Of a stretch of DNA of 64,000 nucleotides, positions 12,771 to 24,872 are shown piece after piece. Source of the stretch: Meconema thalassinum (taxonomy: Eukaryota > Arthropoda > Insecta > Orthoptera > Tettigoniidae); assembly GCA_946902985.2 (NCBI GenBank), contig OX336389.2, positions 787,958,979 to 788,022,978 of the forward strand, read 5' to 3'. Each line of letters starts with the position of its first letter. Position 1 is the stretch's first letter. A program made the position numbers and the translations under genes. Under the pieces are notes generated by a model. That model was not told where the DNA came from, ran no database searches, and worked only from the letters and a program-made list of their open reading frames with translations.

Positions 12771-12785
12771 GAAGTGAGGGGAGAA
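12771..12785 (+). other. candidate polypurine tract of element A
   Basis: GAAGTGAGGGGAGAA is followed directly by TGCATCC about 55 bases after the integrase stop. This is where the plus-strand primer and the 3' LTR start usually sit in Gypsy elements. The sequence after it has no duplicate to the left of the element, so the implied 4.1 kb LTR is not confirmed. Confidence 0.45.
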
Positions 12786-15196
12786 TGCATCCGAAATTTG
12801 AATGTTTTTAGACAAAAATGATGATATTTTTTCGAGCCCCAGGCTAAAATTAAACGTGTAAAGATTGAAGCTGAAACGCGACGCAAACGAGTTTTGTTAG
12901 CAAGCTCAGCCGATGGGGAAGCGAGATCACGTGACTTGTGACGCCAGGGAGATCATAGCAAGGTGAAGACTTCGATAGCAACGAGTATTTTACCGCGGAT
13001 TAATGATTATTGTTATAAAATGTAATATTGGATATTAGCTGACAGCCAATGAGGATAGGTTTTATGGAAGAGAAAATCACCATTACCTAATTAATATCAT
13101 TAATTATTTCAGTTAAGCCCCAAGAAAGAGTTTTTATGGTTTGGAATACTGAAGAAAATTACGAGAGGATATTATCAGTACTTTGAAAGTCGATGGAAGT
13201 GAGAAGTACACTGTAATTAGTATTATTCAGGTACGCGCTTTTTATATAGCGGGAGCTAAAATGGCGCTGGAAAAAGTTCGAGTTGGACAAGGGGACCTCA
13301 GAACGAGGTTCTTAAGCCTAGAGAAATCGTCGAAGACAGACGAGGTGCCAGGAGTGTTTAATCCCAGGGAAGTAAAGCCGAGTGCGTGGTTATACCACTC
13401 GAGAAGACAGCGCCGATTCAGGCATAGTTAACGTACGGCCACGCTCATTGCAAATCTAGTGCAAGTTGAGCCGAGATATAAATGCACTTTTTTGAACTAT
13501 TCTACATAGTAATTAATATAAAAGTTAATAGAAGTTTTACTATTGAGTATATACAAACATTTTATGAAGTTTCAACGTCGCAGATTCGAAGATTAAGGCA
13601 ATTTCTAGACAGTATATCTGGACTGCAAGATAAGTTCTGAATTTCGATACGAGAAGCATTTTTGTTCGGCAAGTTAGCAGCGAACGATAATTCAAACCAC
13701 AAGACAACGTGAGTAACAGTGTGTTATATGAACATTGAAGCCTTTGCTTATTTGTAAAGTATTATGACTGCAAACATGAATACAGAAGAAACATTATTTG
13801 ATATTATGAAGATGTTAGTGATTATGGAATAGAAATTTTATGCGAATGGGATATGTTAATGCAGAGTTGTGATTAGACAACATGGAGTATCGTTAGTTAA
13901 CTACAGAACTATGTACAACATCTAGAATGTCTACAAAGTCAAGTACAGATGAAACATTATGTACATCTCTATTTAGTACAATAATGTATACTGTAATCAT
14001 GTACTTGTACTTTCTGACCACGAGCAATTACTAACTAACATTACTAACTACGATTATGATTCGATCTACAATTTACAAATTTTATTTGTAACAGTGGAAT
14101 TAACTCGAGAATATTGCTCGAATATAATCTGAAAGTTCGAATAGAGTCGGCGAATAAAGATTCATCATCAGAAAAAGGGAAGATGTCAGGGACAAGGCCC
14201 GATAATGCTTGAAACTTGGAATACATGTACGAGAGGGACGCAGTTCGATGTCTTGCCAAGATGGGTGTTTTCCGGAGAGGGAATCCTTCCTTATCCGAAT
14301 CACTGTTCTTTCGCTGGTGTGAACGGATTTTGTTTCAACATTGTATTCTTGGGAAGATGAATCATCTAGGTATTTTCCTCATACATGATATGAGCTTCAG
14401 GAGTCATCAGACAAGGTAGAAGTGACCAGCATTATTATGTAGTTCAAGTATTGTGATGGCATTTGAGCATCATTGTTCTCCATATTTCAATAGGTATTTT
14501 CACTTTGATATTTAGTAAGTTTATTCTACAAGATCATGTAGGATGATTATCTTTGGTCATACATACATGAAAGTTCAACGATTCAGTTTCTGAACTGAAG
14601 ATTATTTGTTTGGTAATTTATTTTCCACTTTTGAAATTTTTATGACCTTTATCGATTTTTGAGTTTGAATTTCAGACAGTTTTGTCTTGGATGTCTATTA
14701 AATTCATTTTGAGTAAAATGAATTGGGCATCTTATTGTAAGAAAAAAATATTAGTACAGGGGAAGCAAACTACGTGTGATATATTGTGAAATATCACTAC
14801 TAATATGAACATTCAACGATCTGGCAAGTAATATTCGTCACGATTAAGATATAAAGTCATGTACTCATGGACATTCTTAGTATAGAATTGAGACACATTC
14901 AGGAGTTGACATACCCATTTATTTTCAGGAAAGCATTAAACTTTCATTAAATGAAACATTATTTGAGTTATATCATCTTAGAAGATAAATTTATCTGACA
15001 GCAGGGAATTCAGTTATAGTCAATTCCAGTCGTGATTGATTTTTATGGGACACTTAAATAATACTTGTCGTTATTTACACACATGTAATGCTACTTATCT
15101 TTTGAACGTAATAGTGCAACCGTGTAACTTTGACGTTATGATCAGTATGGTGAAACACATTTATGTATTTTTTATTACATGTATATTAACAAAGAT
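12786..15196 (+). other. element A non-coding 3' region or 5' part of a long LTR
   Basis: About 2.4 kb of AT-rich sequence with no envelope-like or other recognisable coding region. It is either a 3' untranslated region or the first part of the 3' LTR if the tract at 12771 is the true polypurine tract. No matching copy is present at 1323-4471. Confidence 0.5.
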
Positions 15197-16930
15197 TGAT
15201 AACAAAGAAACAGTATAGAGTAAACATACGTAGATCATTCACAAGCAACTTCTATGATCGTTTTGAGAACGAATGTAAAGTCATAAGAACAGATATTTCT
15301 GTTGACAATGTAAGCAGTTGTATGGAACAACGCTATGATAAATGCAAGTTAAATTAATGTAAGTACTGCAGGAGAATTGTTGGAAACAATTGTATTGAGG
15401 TTGTAAGACTTCTTTATTAAGTATACGAGGAGGGTTCATGCCATATACAGAAATATAGGAGACTGCGATGATATATTTGTTGGAATACAAAGGTTTTTGC
15501 CGTATTAGTGCATTGCAGTACTGTTGTGTGAAGATTAAAGCATTGTTGTATTGAGTAGAGTTAATGAGGACTCCCATGTGTAAGTAGATTCACCATATAG
15601 AGGGAAAGATAGAAGCGGAGTAGGCGGAAATATATTTGGGAAACGGAATTAATCTTTGTTCACAAAACTATTATTAAAACTTTATTATACCTGGAACTGA
15701 GTAATAATCATATGAACTTATCTTAGATGATTGGTCACTTTGGACCGATGCTGATTTTAAACCTAATACAGACTAAATCGTTATAGCATTTTTAAAGAAA
15801 GCAGAGAGGGAACATTTAATATATAGCTAGTGTTAATAGTAAAATGTCTAATACACTACACAAGTAAGATTGATGTGACAGACAATTATAAATAATGTAT
15901 ATAAACAATTATTAATTATTTAATTAAGGATATTATTATTTCTAATAATCATAATTTATTTAGCGCGTTGAAAATGTTTAGAATGTTTGGGAGTAGATGT
16001 TTTTGAGATGAGAGTGCAAGTTAATTGAACGACATGAGTGAATGGGACTTCGTCAGTTGCAAATGACGATAGTACTGTAATTAATTAGAATGGTATTGTA
16101 TGAAAATGTTTGATAAAGAAACAACGGATTTATGAAAGTTTTGTGATGTGTAAATGAATGAGATTGGGATCTGTTTGTGAGCCGGCAATGTTACAGTTTT
16201 CGCCGGGTTAAAAATGAAACGGGAAGTTGAGAACAGGTGTGAGACGAGTAAGCAGCTTGTTGTATCCCAGGTTCGATTATATAATGGTGAAGGCAGAGTG
16301 CTGGTGTGCATTTTAGCGAGGAGAGATCTGAATGAACCGTGTCACAGAGACGAGACAGCAAACAGGTGTTGTTCTCGACAAGCGTATCTATGTTAAATGT
16401 TTTCAAGGAATATCAGACGCTCCATAACTTTGTCGCTAATTGTTTTATCGATCTGTAAATGGCAGAGGCTACCCCAAATGTAACTAGCTTATGTAGGAAG
16501 TCGTGTGAATTCAATGTTATGAATGGAAGGAAGGATATGTGTGTTTATTAATTAATTTAATTTTTATTATTATTATAGGGAATTATTATTTATTTTTATT
16601 TCAGGACTTTGTGTTAATAAACTTATTTCTTTTTATAAGTTCTGTGTCGAGTGACTTATTTTAACTATAAGCAGAGATGGTTTTATGCAGCTTCCTAAAT
16701 CAGGTAAGGCTCTTCATCTTACACAACCCCGAGATGTAAGGTAATTTTTCTCACTCTACCATCAGTGTATTATTGTTTTATCCATAACACGATCGTAGAC
16801 AACTGTGTATAATCCGGAAGAGCTTGTTGGTGGGTTATTGATGGATTGTCTAGCGGGAGACTTTCTTAATTCTACGATCCTGCTGTGCTTTGGATTGCCA
16901 GCAAGTAACTTCTCGATTTTTACGGGTTCA
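15197..16930 (+). repeat. element A right LTR
   Basis: It matches 4472-6204 with about 5-6% mismatch in a sampled 400 bp plus indels. It ends at TTTACGGGTTCA (16930); similarity to the left copy stops within a few bases. The next 300 bp hold a different sequence with exon-like features on the minus strand. Confidence 0.8.
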
Positions 16931-17217
16931 GTACACAAATGAAATTTCTCCCCCATGTCAATATCATTCTTCGTATAGAAAAAAAATCGCATACCATTTC
17001 CATATTAACTTTCAAAGCCTTGTATAATCCTAAGGCAATATAAATTTGTTCTGAAAAAATAGGATAGTAAAACTCGACAAATTCCTTACGAAAAACAGTT
17101 TCATTATTATTAGCCACTCGGCCTGAGTTAACACGGGATTTGAAACACGTGTCAAGGGGTTCCCACCTAAGATTGTTTGCGGTCATAGACATAGCCATTG
17201 TTAAAAAATAGTCTTAC
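16931..17217 (-). other. possible 3' exon region of the candidate gene
   Basis: Between element A and the last proposed exon, the minus strand holds a 92-codon open frame (17198-16920) that runs into the LTR, and two acceptor-like sites (TTAACTCAG before 17122, CCTATTTTTTCAG before 17050). The open frame does not join in phase to the exon at 17218, so no coding call is made. Confidence 0.25.
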
Positions 17218-17892
17218 CTGAGTTTCAATGGAGATGTGCAGAGCAATGGTTACAGTAAGTGTTTCAAAAGTTGTTCCATTTATCGGGGTTTCAGTTATCT
17301 AGTAAGAAGCAACAACACAGGCAATCAATAAATGAATTCAGGTTAATACACACATTCCTTAAAAAATATATTATAGAGAATCAGATTTAAACAGTTTATA
17401 AAAAAGAAATAAATCTTACCTTAGCTCGTATGGCTTGTTTCTTTCCCTTTTCACGGACTAGGAGTAATTGACTCTCTCTCACACAAGAGTGAAAACCTTA
17501 GACTAATTATATCTATATAAATCAATAAATCAATAAATATATTCCAATCAATAAAACCATCAGTTAAATAAAAAAATTAATAAAGTATTTACCTCGCAAA
17601 TAATGTATTAAATTCCACCACTGACTGGACCAGATATAACAATCTGGTGACCATTGACTCGCCAGGAAGAAAATTATCTGAAAACAAGAAATTATATCAA
17701 TCAATATATAAAGTATATTCACATTAAAAAATCGTTAACGTTAATTGGCATTAAAGCAGTTAGAAAACCATTCATATATACTTACCTCACAAATATTTCT
17801 AGTATTTTCCACCAAAACGTAAAAAAACTTTTAGACAAGAGCAAGTGTTTGAACAGAACTGCAGCGTCTTAGCTAGTAATTACACAAACAGT
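17218..17892 (-). CDS. candidate spliced small gene, unrecognised
   Basis: A possible reverse-strand transcription unit. An initiator-like CCACTGT (A at 17892) lies 32 bases after a TATAAAAG box. Proposed exons: 17892-17786 (no ATG), 17677-17593, 17477-17420 and 17298-17218. Introns are 108, 115 and 121 nt, AT-rich, with donors GAG/GTAAGT, GAG/GTAAAT and AAG/GTAAGA, and acceptors after TTTTCAG, TGTGAG and TTACTAG. The ATG at 17654-17652 follows an in-frame TGA across the first junction, and the frame stays open through all three joins for 67 codons. The peptide has a Lys/Arg-rich middle (REKGKKQAIRAK) and a Thr/Ile-rich end. The last exon also ends in a donor (CAG/GTAAGAC). The continuation is unclear, with candidate acceptors before 17122 and 17050, each giving a stop soon after. 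The LTR of element A lies just downstream and may have cut off the 3' end. I recognise no family; it could also be a spliced non-coding RNA. Confidence 0.33.
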
Positions 17893-17916
17893 GGGGCAAT
17901 GATATCAAACATTGCC

Positions 17917-17924
17917 CTTTTATA
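17917..17924 (-). promoter_or_regulatory. TATA box of the candidate spliced gene
   Basis: TATAAAAG on the minus strand, 32 bases upstream of an initiator-like A at 17892. The spacing matches a standard RNA polymerase II core promoter. Confidence 0.4.
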
Positions 17925-18423
17925 GACCACACACCAGTCGCATCAACAGTTTCCACGCATCGCAATTCTGGTCACATGGACATACAAGTCCAAAGTCCAA
18001 TAGAGACACTAGGGTGGACTCCAATTACCGCTAAATGTGCAATATACGCAATTCTAGTCCAGTACATTTTGGAACTTTGCTATAACCTTTAACATTTTTA
18101 TGCCCGCATTTCTATAACCTGTATGAATAGAAATGATTCACTTGGAATATAGACTATGAGTATAAACTCATTGAGCCCATCATAGCAACAGTCCGTCCTC
18201 TCTCCACATCCTTTAGAACACGCTAGCAGATATCAACAGTCAGCTTACCGCGAATTGAGCAATGTCGCGAATTTAACAACGCAATAAGCTGTGTTTCTCA
18301 CTTCCAGCCACAAATGGCTTCAACTGTATCCTAATGTTACTGAATATTACAAAAATGTAATTGTAACTTACTTGCTAATGCAAACCACTTAAATTATTTA
18401 ACACTTAGCCGTGGCTGTCCATT
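17925..18423. other. intergenic DNA upstream of the TATA box
   Basis: About 500 bp of AT-rich DNA with no coding region or repeat that I recognise; it would be the upstream flank of the candidate minus-strand gene. Confidence 0.5.
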
Positions 18424-18699
18424 CTGAAATATTATTTATTTATTAATAGTTACTGATAGGCAAGACCTGGTGGTAACAAGATATTTACATGCTGTATATC
18501 TCAATTCCTCTCCATAATGTTTCTGTGTTCTCTGAATGCAACATTTAATTTCTTCTTGAAAACTTTCAAACTGTTAGGAAAGGGTTCTAGGACTTCTTCA
18601 GGTAACTCATTCCACATTTGATTACCCCTGTTTATAAAATACTACTTAGCTAAGTTTTTTTTGTTGAATGATTTGCCTAATTTTGTATTCCTGATCTCT
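18424..18699 (-). pseudogene. CR1-like non-LTR retrotransposon, RT C-terminus and 3' tail
   Basis: On the minus strand the reading frame gives EIRNTKLGKSFNKKNLAK, a TAG, then INRGNQMWNELPEEVLEPF and SLKVFKKKLNVAF. This is the usual C-terminal pattern of CR1-type reverse transcriptases (WN-LP-EV...FK-L). It ends in a short repeated AATAAATAAATAAT-like tail, typical for CR1 3' ends. The BEL element interrupts it: the fragment's upstream side appears to resume at 46405-46440, where the minus strand reads RARLYL after the duplicated CCTAC. Confidence 0.75.
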
Positions 18700-18704
18700 C
18701 CTAC

Positions 18705-21654
18705 TGGTGTATTCTTTGGAATACACGGTAAGACAGAGTAAGCTTTTGCTTCTCTTTGCTTTAGTACACCCCTTCCCTTTTTCGCAAACACCAACAGTGA
18801 CCTCCTGGTTTCTCTTTGTTGGTATATTTTGCTTACACTACCTGTGAGTCTGTTCTAGATATATATCTTCCATGACCCACCTAGCGTCATCTAGCAGCGA
18901 ATCTCTGAAGTTCCTCAATTTTTCACTGAACAAGAGGACTTCCTTACCAATCTGGCCACCAGATCTCGTCGCTATCACCAGCTATCATCTCCGTGATCAA
19001 GAGGACTTCGTCTACTTTTTCATCCACCAGTCTTCGCTAGTGACGCCTGCTATCAACTCTTTGAAGACCATTTCATCAAAAGAAATTATTGTTACAATGT
19101 TGGCTATTCTTATGTGTATTCCTTTTGTCACCTACCCTCACCTTTTTCCCTTCCATGGTCTCTCCGCGCTTCGTTGAGCTGGCCTCACTTGTGCGTCTGA
19201 AGTCAAACCAGTCCGTTGGAGCTTAACTAAAGCTCGCCTCCTCTACTCGAGAGGCAAACTTTTAAATTCGATGCCATGTTCGAGTTTTAAAATCAACCGT
19301 CAACAGCAACATCGCCTTCTTCATGAAGCAAAGATAAGTACCGACTTCATGTTTTAAACACATTCTCATCGCTTTTAAAAAGCTAAATGCTTTAATTTTG
19401 ATTTTATAGACAGTGAAAATTGCTATATGTGATAAAATAACTGCTTTCAAGAGATCTTCTTGATCAAACTCGAACTATCAAGTCTAACTTTCAAATTGAA
19501 ATAGTACGCCTTGTACAGATTTTCTGAGATGCTATCTCACATCGAGGGATATTTCTAAAATACCCACAGTCTATATAATCTAGTTTTCCGCCGCAGGATT
19601 TTCTACCCATTTCAACAGTCATCATTGCTTTGAAACTTTCCAGAACAAACAATCTATCTACCAGTTAAACTGTCAAGTATTTTCCACTTTGATATGGGAG
19701 TACTTTTTCTTCACTGAGAAACGTATGTGGGATAAGCTTCTAATCCACAAAAATTTTCTTCCTACGTGGGAAATTTTCTGCCGTATTTAACTGCCGCCCG
19801 TAGAAACTACAACTTATAATTCTCTCAAGCTAAAACTCAACTTTTATATAACTGCAATAACTTTTCCTTCCATAAACTTTTTGTGCTACTACAGTGAACA
19901 TTCAACTATATCAACAGACTGTAGTGAAAACAGTGCCTGTTCAACTTTTTCATCCGCGTCGCGATCGTCCGAGTACAATAAATACGGCCATGAACGCTCT
20001 TCCACAATCCCATTTGAACTTTCCCAAACCCTTTACTAACAAACTAGAGTAATAAAATTGTAACTTTAGGTCTTTTTTCAATGAGGTGTCACTCTCAGTA
20101 AGTGCACTCCCATATTGCTCCATTTACCACTAATTAATGTCTGTACAACTTCGTGTCTAGTACACGCCTTAAAATATGTTGTTTCTCCCTTCTAATGAGG
20201 GAATCCAATTCTTTCTACTGAAAAGTGAGTTATCTCTAGGTTTCACGAAAGGGAAATTTGTCCTATTTTTCTCGTGATCACCACTTAAACATAGTAGTTC
20301 TAGAAACTTCTGCTTAATTTTTCTCTACAGGTTTCACAATAAGTGATCTGCCCTATTTGTATAAATCACCTCAGTAGTTACTGTAAAAATATTGGAAGTT
20401 ATAGAAACTCCTATTTAATCTTTCACTTTTGTTGTTGTTATAATTTCAAATTTAATATTTATTCATACTTTTAGAACTTCCCTTAGGAATTCTCAAAGCG
20501 CGTATATTGTACCTGATTAATTTTGCTACGCTAGAATTACTTGTTGTTACAAACAAACAAAATTTCCATTTTTAGCACCACTTTAAAATCTTATTAAGAT
20601 TTTTAGTGCTTACCACAAAATCTTAAACTTGTAATTGATTTAAAATTGTTTGCCAATTATAAACTTGTTATCTTTAGGTCTCAGACCTTCACAAGTAACC
20701 TTTTAGAAATCACAATCAAGATCTAACTGTTGTTAATTCTTTGTTAATTCTTCAAAGTTTAATTTATTGTTAGTAAACCTATTATTATTTTCTCGTTATT
20801 CTTTTCGCTAGATTCACGCTTAGGTAGGACCCGGTCTTCCCTGACTCTTCCTAGGTTTATGCCCTCTTTAATAAAAATGAATCCATTGATAAGATTTGCA
20901 CTACTTGTAGCATTTGAGCAAAAACTCTTCATAAAATCTGTTTCCAAGACTTTCTCAGCTTTTATAGCTAATTCTAACTCGCCAGTAAGGCAAGCAGAGC
21001 TCGCTCCGCCAGCTTTCTGCTTGTTCAGATTTTCTCTAAACTTATGGTTGGTTTTGCAAATTTAAGTGTTTCTCATTGTCTAAACTTTTAGTCGGCGTTT
21101 TGCTGGGTAAAAGCTTAGTCATTCCTCAATGCAACTATTGGTGCTCTTACCAAAATTATTCACAAGGGTATAACTAATTTATAGCTACCTTTCTGGGAAA
21201 CATTCGGTCGCTCGTTAGAAATTCTACAATTTCAAGAACTAAAACACCACGGCTGATTCAAATTATTTGCATTCTTCAAAATATTTGTTTAAAACAAACT
21301 CTTTTGAAGGGATACACAGTAAATCTGTTACTCTTTGTCTTGCCAGACCTCCACCCTTCCCCATAGTAGGTAAATTTATGCTTGAGAGGGAATACGCTAT
21401 AGCAGCTTGCTTGCGAATAGCCCAAGTTCCAGCTGCGTTTCCTGTTAGCTTCGCCCAGGTCCCTACCCACTTTAGGTATCGGAAAGCGGGTTTACAGTAG
21501 CAGCTGCCTTTGAGTGTACTTAAAGTTAAAGTTATAACTTATGTCAGACTCTCTTCCTATTTCTCCATCCCTTTTCTCCAGTCCGAAACCCACTTCTTTT
21601 CTTCTTCATCTTCCCTTGGGGGTCAGGTTATTTCCAATCTAATGATCTACCCCA
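18705..21654 (+). repeat. BEL 5' LTR
   Basis: Paired with 29112-29269 plus 43673-46404, and with a third copy on the minus strand at 49286-52191. The first bases form a perfect hairpin, GTGTATTC-TTTG-GAATACAC (18707-18726). It carries about 40 bp near 20878 that the 3' LTR lacks. The short open frames inside it have no coding signature. Confidence 0.9.
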
Positions 21655-21682
21655 AATTTGTCCCAGAAACCCGGGAGAGTCC
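21655..21682 (+). other. BEL primer-binding site region
   Basis: Directly after the LTR the sequence reads AAATTTGTCCCAGAAACCC then GGGAGAG. The older minus-strand copy has GGTGCCGATACCCGGGAGAG at the same place, so the ancestral site contained TGCCGA/AACCCGGGAGAG. The primer tRNA is not assigned. Confidence 0.55.
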
Positions 21683-21929
21683 ATTCATGACATTTTACTT
21701 ATCAGGCTTTATTTGTCAAGTTTTATTTGACAATATTTTGCAAATCATTAATATCTACTTTGAATTTTTCAGCTATAGCTTCACCGTGCAAAGCCTGTTA
21801 AGGGGAAAGAGGCCGCTCCTGTCTCATTTGGTGTGTCCCTTTCTTTCAACGTATTTGCTGCTGCCAGACTGACCGCATTTCCAAGGTTCCAAAGTTTCGT
21901 AAGTTATACTTTAATTTACCTATTTCGTC

Positions 21930-22448
21930 ATGGCTCCTACAGATAAGGATAAGGATGAAAAACTTACTTCCAAACGAGCATCCTATAAAGGGCAAATTAC
22001 CCGATTTAGAAAATACATCAGAGAGCTAGATCCTTCAGAAGCTCAACTAGATTTGTTAAAACATCGCGTAAAGGATTTTCAACGTTCATATGAAAATTAT
22101 TGCAACACCCAAACTGAAATCGAAACTTGTATGCTCAATCAAACTGATGATCGAGTCGAAGAAGAAAACCAATATTACGAAGGTATAGGTTCTGCTTTTA
22201 AAATAATACGCCAACTCGAAGAAGAACAGAAAAAAGACGGTTCTGTTCTTGGTTCCCTTCACGAACAACAAACCTCTTTTCGTGAGGGTACTCACAAGCC
22301 CAAACCAATCCTACCTACGATTAATTTACCCCACTTCTCTGGAGACGAATCTACTTGGGATTCTTTCTATGAATTATTTAGTTCTCTTGTTCATGACAAT
22401 GAAGACATTCGAGTCATCTACAAGTTTCATTATTTGAGAGTTGGTTGA
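21930..22448 (+). pseudogene. BEL gag, N-terminal part
   Basis: ATG at 21930 (MAPTDKDKDEK) starts a frame of 172 codons. It has a helical, charged N-terminus with a coiled-coil-like region (about residues 20-100), then a Pao-type gag domain opening TINLPHFSGDESTWDSFYEL and FHYLR, the DUF1759 pattern. The frame ends in TGA just after FHYLR. A neighbouring frame continues for a few codons with LVEALPLSAEN, also gag-like, so a small deletion or shift lies at about 22440, before the unrelated inserted sequence. Confidence 0.8.
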
Positions 22449-24300
22449 AGCGCTCCCATTAAGTGCTGAAAACTGCACCGCCTTGTGCTTTTACGTTAAA
22501 CAAAATAGCAGAGGTATGAGGAATACAGTGGAAGCAAAAACAACAAAAACTAAACAGGATCACGTAGGGAACGAGGAAGGAATACTTATTTCGATGCGTG
22601 CTGGGCCCAAGATTCCGAATCGAAAGAAAGATGACTTCCACAGAAAGTAAGCCAGAAGAAATGTTTAAGATAAAATCAAAAGGAAAAATTAAACTTAAGT
22701 TATAGAGCAAGGGTCCCAGAGACCGTGTTAGTCGTAACTTCGCTACAGTGCGAAGCCAAGACTAAGTCGAATCGAGAGACAAACGAGGAACTCAAATACG
22801 AGAAATCATAAGACAAAGCAAATATTGTACTTACTGAATAAAAATATATTAATAATAAAATAAACACATGTGTACTGATTACAAAATTAGAAATGAAAAT
22901 AAAACACGAGCAACTTCAATGTAAAATAAAAGGAATTTAGAAATAAATTCAAATCATAATTGCAACTAATTGGAAACGCGATTCAATAATAAAACTTAAA
23001 AAAAGATGAAGCAAAATTAAAGAAATTCGTGGGATAGATTACAAGAACGACTACTTCAAGAGACGACATGATCTGGACTAGAATGTCCAGCGCCAAAAAC
23101 AGAACTAAGACGCTCATGATGTTGTGAAATCATGGGGTAGGGGGTGGAAGGGTGGGGAAGTGGAGGAGTGCGTATGTAGGAAAACGAGGGGTGGGGGATG
23201 ACACAGAGTTACGTAATATAACGAAGTCAGAGGAAGTAACACAAAATTAACACATAAAAATAAACGAAATGAAAATTACATTAAATTACTTGACATTACC
23301 GGGACAGGAAACAAAAGAAAAAAATCAATCAGCTAAGAAATATGCCTCGTAGGAAGATGTAGGCTTACGCAGAGGTAGAAATGCCGAATCACAACGACAT
23401 ACGATGAAACAAAGAAAGTAATGTGGCGCATGGACAGTGATTAGCACGATGACCATCGCTCACATACATTTCAATAAAACAGAGGGAGGATCCGGCTGAA
23501 GACGTGAGACTCAGCTCCGTAACTTCGCCGATTCCATCCACAAAAAACAAGGCTCTGATGCGACAGTCCACCGCAGGTCGTCTTAAAAGAGCGCCGAACC
23601 AGGTGGTGACGCAATACAGAGCATAATTAAGCCTCGTTGAAAAATAGCAGATATTTCAGACCTGAGAGATTTACGTAAAAATAAAATCGATTACATGAAA
23701 GGTAGGGAAGACAAATAAACACAGAGACTTCGCTAAATTAACGTAAACAATGGCGAAGGGACTTGGGTTCATGGATCGAATTCACATAATCATAAGAAAG
23801 GGAAATTATAAGTGAATCAAAGGAGACACAAAATGAAAAAATATGGAGAAACAGAAATTTAAAATGACCTCAAGTTAGATAAATTCAATGACTGAATCGT
23901 ACTTACATTTAGTTGCTTTCTGGGTGCGGGCAAAAGCCTGACACGTGCACACACGTCCGTCTTACATGACGGCTCAAATTGGAAGGGAGAAACCTTCTCT
24001 TAAAGAACGCAGTAACGCGCCCGAGAAAAATAAGTCGTCGATACGACAAACATCCCCTCTCCGTATACATGGGTGGAGGGGGTCCAATGGCGAAGTCAAG
24101 GCCTGGCAACAAGTAGTGCTTCAACCAATGGCAAAATTGTACATAATTTGAGTTAGCAGAAGGGTGAAATATTTCACCATATTGCGAGGTATGTATGAAG
24201 TTTATGCGCAGTACGAAAGACAGAGAAACTTATGTCACAATAATGCGACATGAAGGAAGATAATAATAATAATAATACTAATAATGTGAAAAAAATTATG
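22449..24300. mobile_element. unclassified insertion inside BEL gag
   Basis: The gag domain stops near 22448-22480 and resumes at about 24310, leaving some 1.85 kb of foreign sequence. Its right end is rich in TAA units (about 24263-24285), as in the 3' tail of several LINE and SINE families. No transposase, RT or tRNA-like head was found. On the minus strand it has two inverted CCAAT motifs (near 24121 and 24087) and GTAAGT donor-like sites near 23903 and 22827, so it may carry promoter sequence. Exact ends and any target duplication are not clear. Confidence 0.5.
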
Positions 24301-24303
24301 AAC

Positions 24304-24860
24304 CTGATAAAAACGGTTCAAAACTACCCCATAGCCTTTAACCTATTGAAAGAAAGATACGGTAATTCACGGTTACGTATTCAACGCCATATGAAGGCTC
24401 TATTTAATTTACCTGTGTCACAGCACAATGACGTCACTAGTTTGCGTACTCTCATTGATACAACACTACTTCACGTTAAATCTCTATCCCAATTAGATCA
24501 ACCCACTGAACACTGGTACACTTTCCTAATACACTTAGTGGTTTCTAAAGTCGATGTTGCTGCCCTCAAAGCTTGGGAGATTGAACTTTCCAGAGAAGAC
24601 GATTACTCTTACGAGCATTTAGTCACTTTCATAAATGCTAGATGCTAACTCTTAACTGCTTTAGCTAATCAAAGTGAACCCTCATCCCCTAGTTCTAAAT
24701 TTGAATCGTTGTCTCTTAAATCTAAAAGCGAACGCTTTGCGTCTAGTACCCAAAAACCTAAACTCAAGTCAAACGCCAATGGTTACCCAACTAGGTCTAG
24801 TGAACGCCGTATTGCTAGTTCTCTCGTTTTAACACTCAAAGCGAACCCCGTAAGAGTTTA
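24304..24860 (+). pseudogene. BEL gag, central part
   Basis: The gag domain resumes with NYPIAFNLLKERYGN, MKALFNLPVSQ, LRTLIDTTLLHVKSL and LVVSKVDVAALKAWEIEL, the second half of the Pao/BEL gag domain (DUF1759/DUF1758 type). A TAA at 24646-24648 follows FINARC. The same frame then continues through a Ser/Lys-rich linker to about 24860, where it stops and the next part is one frame over. Confidence 0.8.
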
Positions 24861-24872
24861 AATGAACCATTA

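Larger units (their letters stand above)
4472..16930 (+). mobile_element. element A: decayed Ty3/Gypsy-type LTR retrotransposon
   Basis: Duplicated flanks of about 1.73 kb (4472-6204 and 15197-16930) bracket a gag-protease-RT-RNase H-integrase order on the plus strand, which is the Ty3/Gypsy arrangement. The flanks differ by about 5-6% in a sampled 400 bp, and every coding domain is interrupted by stops or frame changes, so this is an old, inactive copy. No clear target-site duplication is visible. A strong polypurine tract at 12771-12785 lies 2.4 kb before the right flank, so the true LTR may be longer than the duplicated part. Confidence 0.85.

Noticed and set aside
12786..15196. Envelope gene in element A
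   Set aside because: Only short frames without features; AT-rich sequence with many stops in all frames.
21276..21500. Open frames inside the BEL LTRs, also at 46015-46344 and 49221-49577
   Set aside because: They overlap on both strands, differ between LTR copies and have no domain; LTRs are not expected to encode protein.
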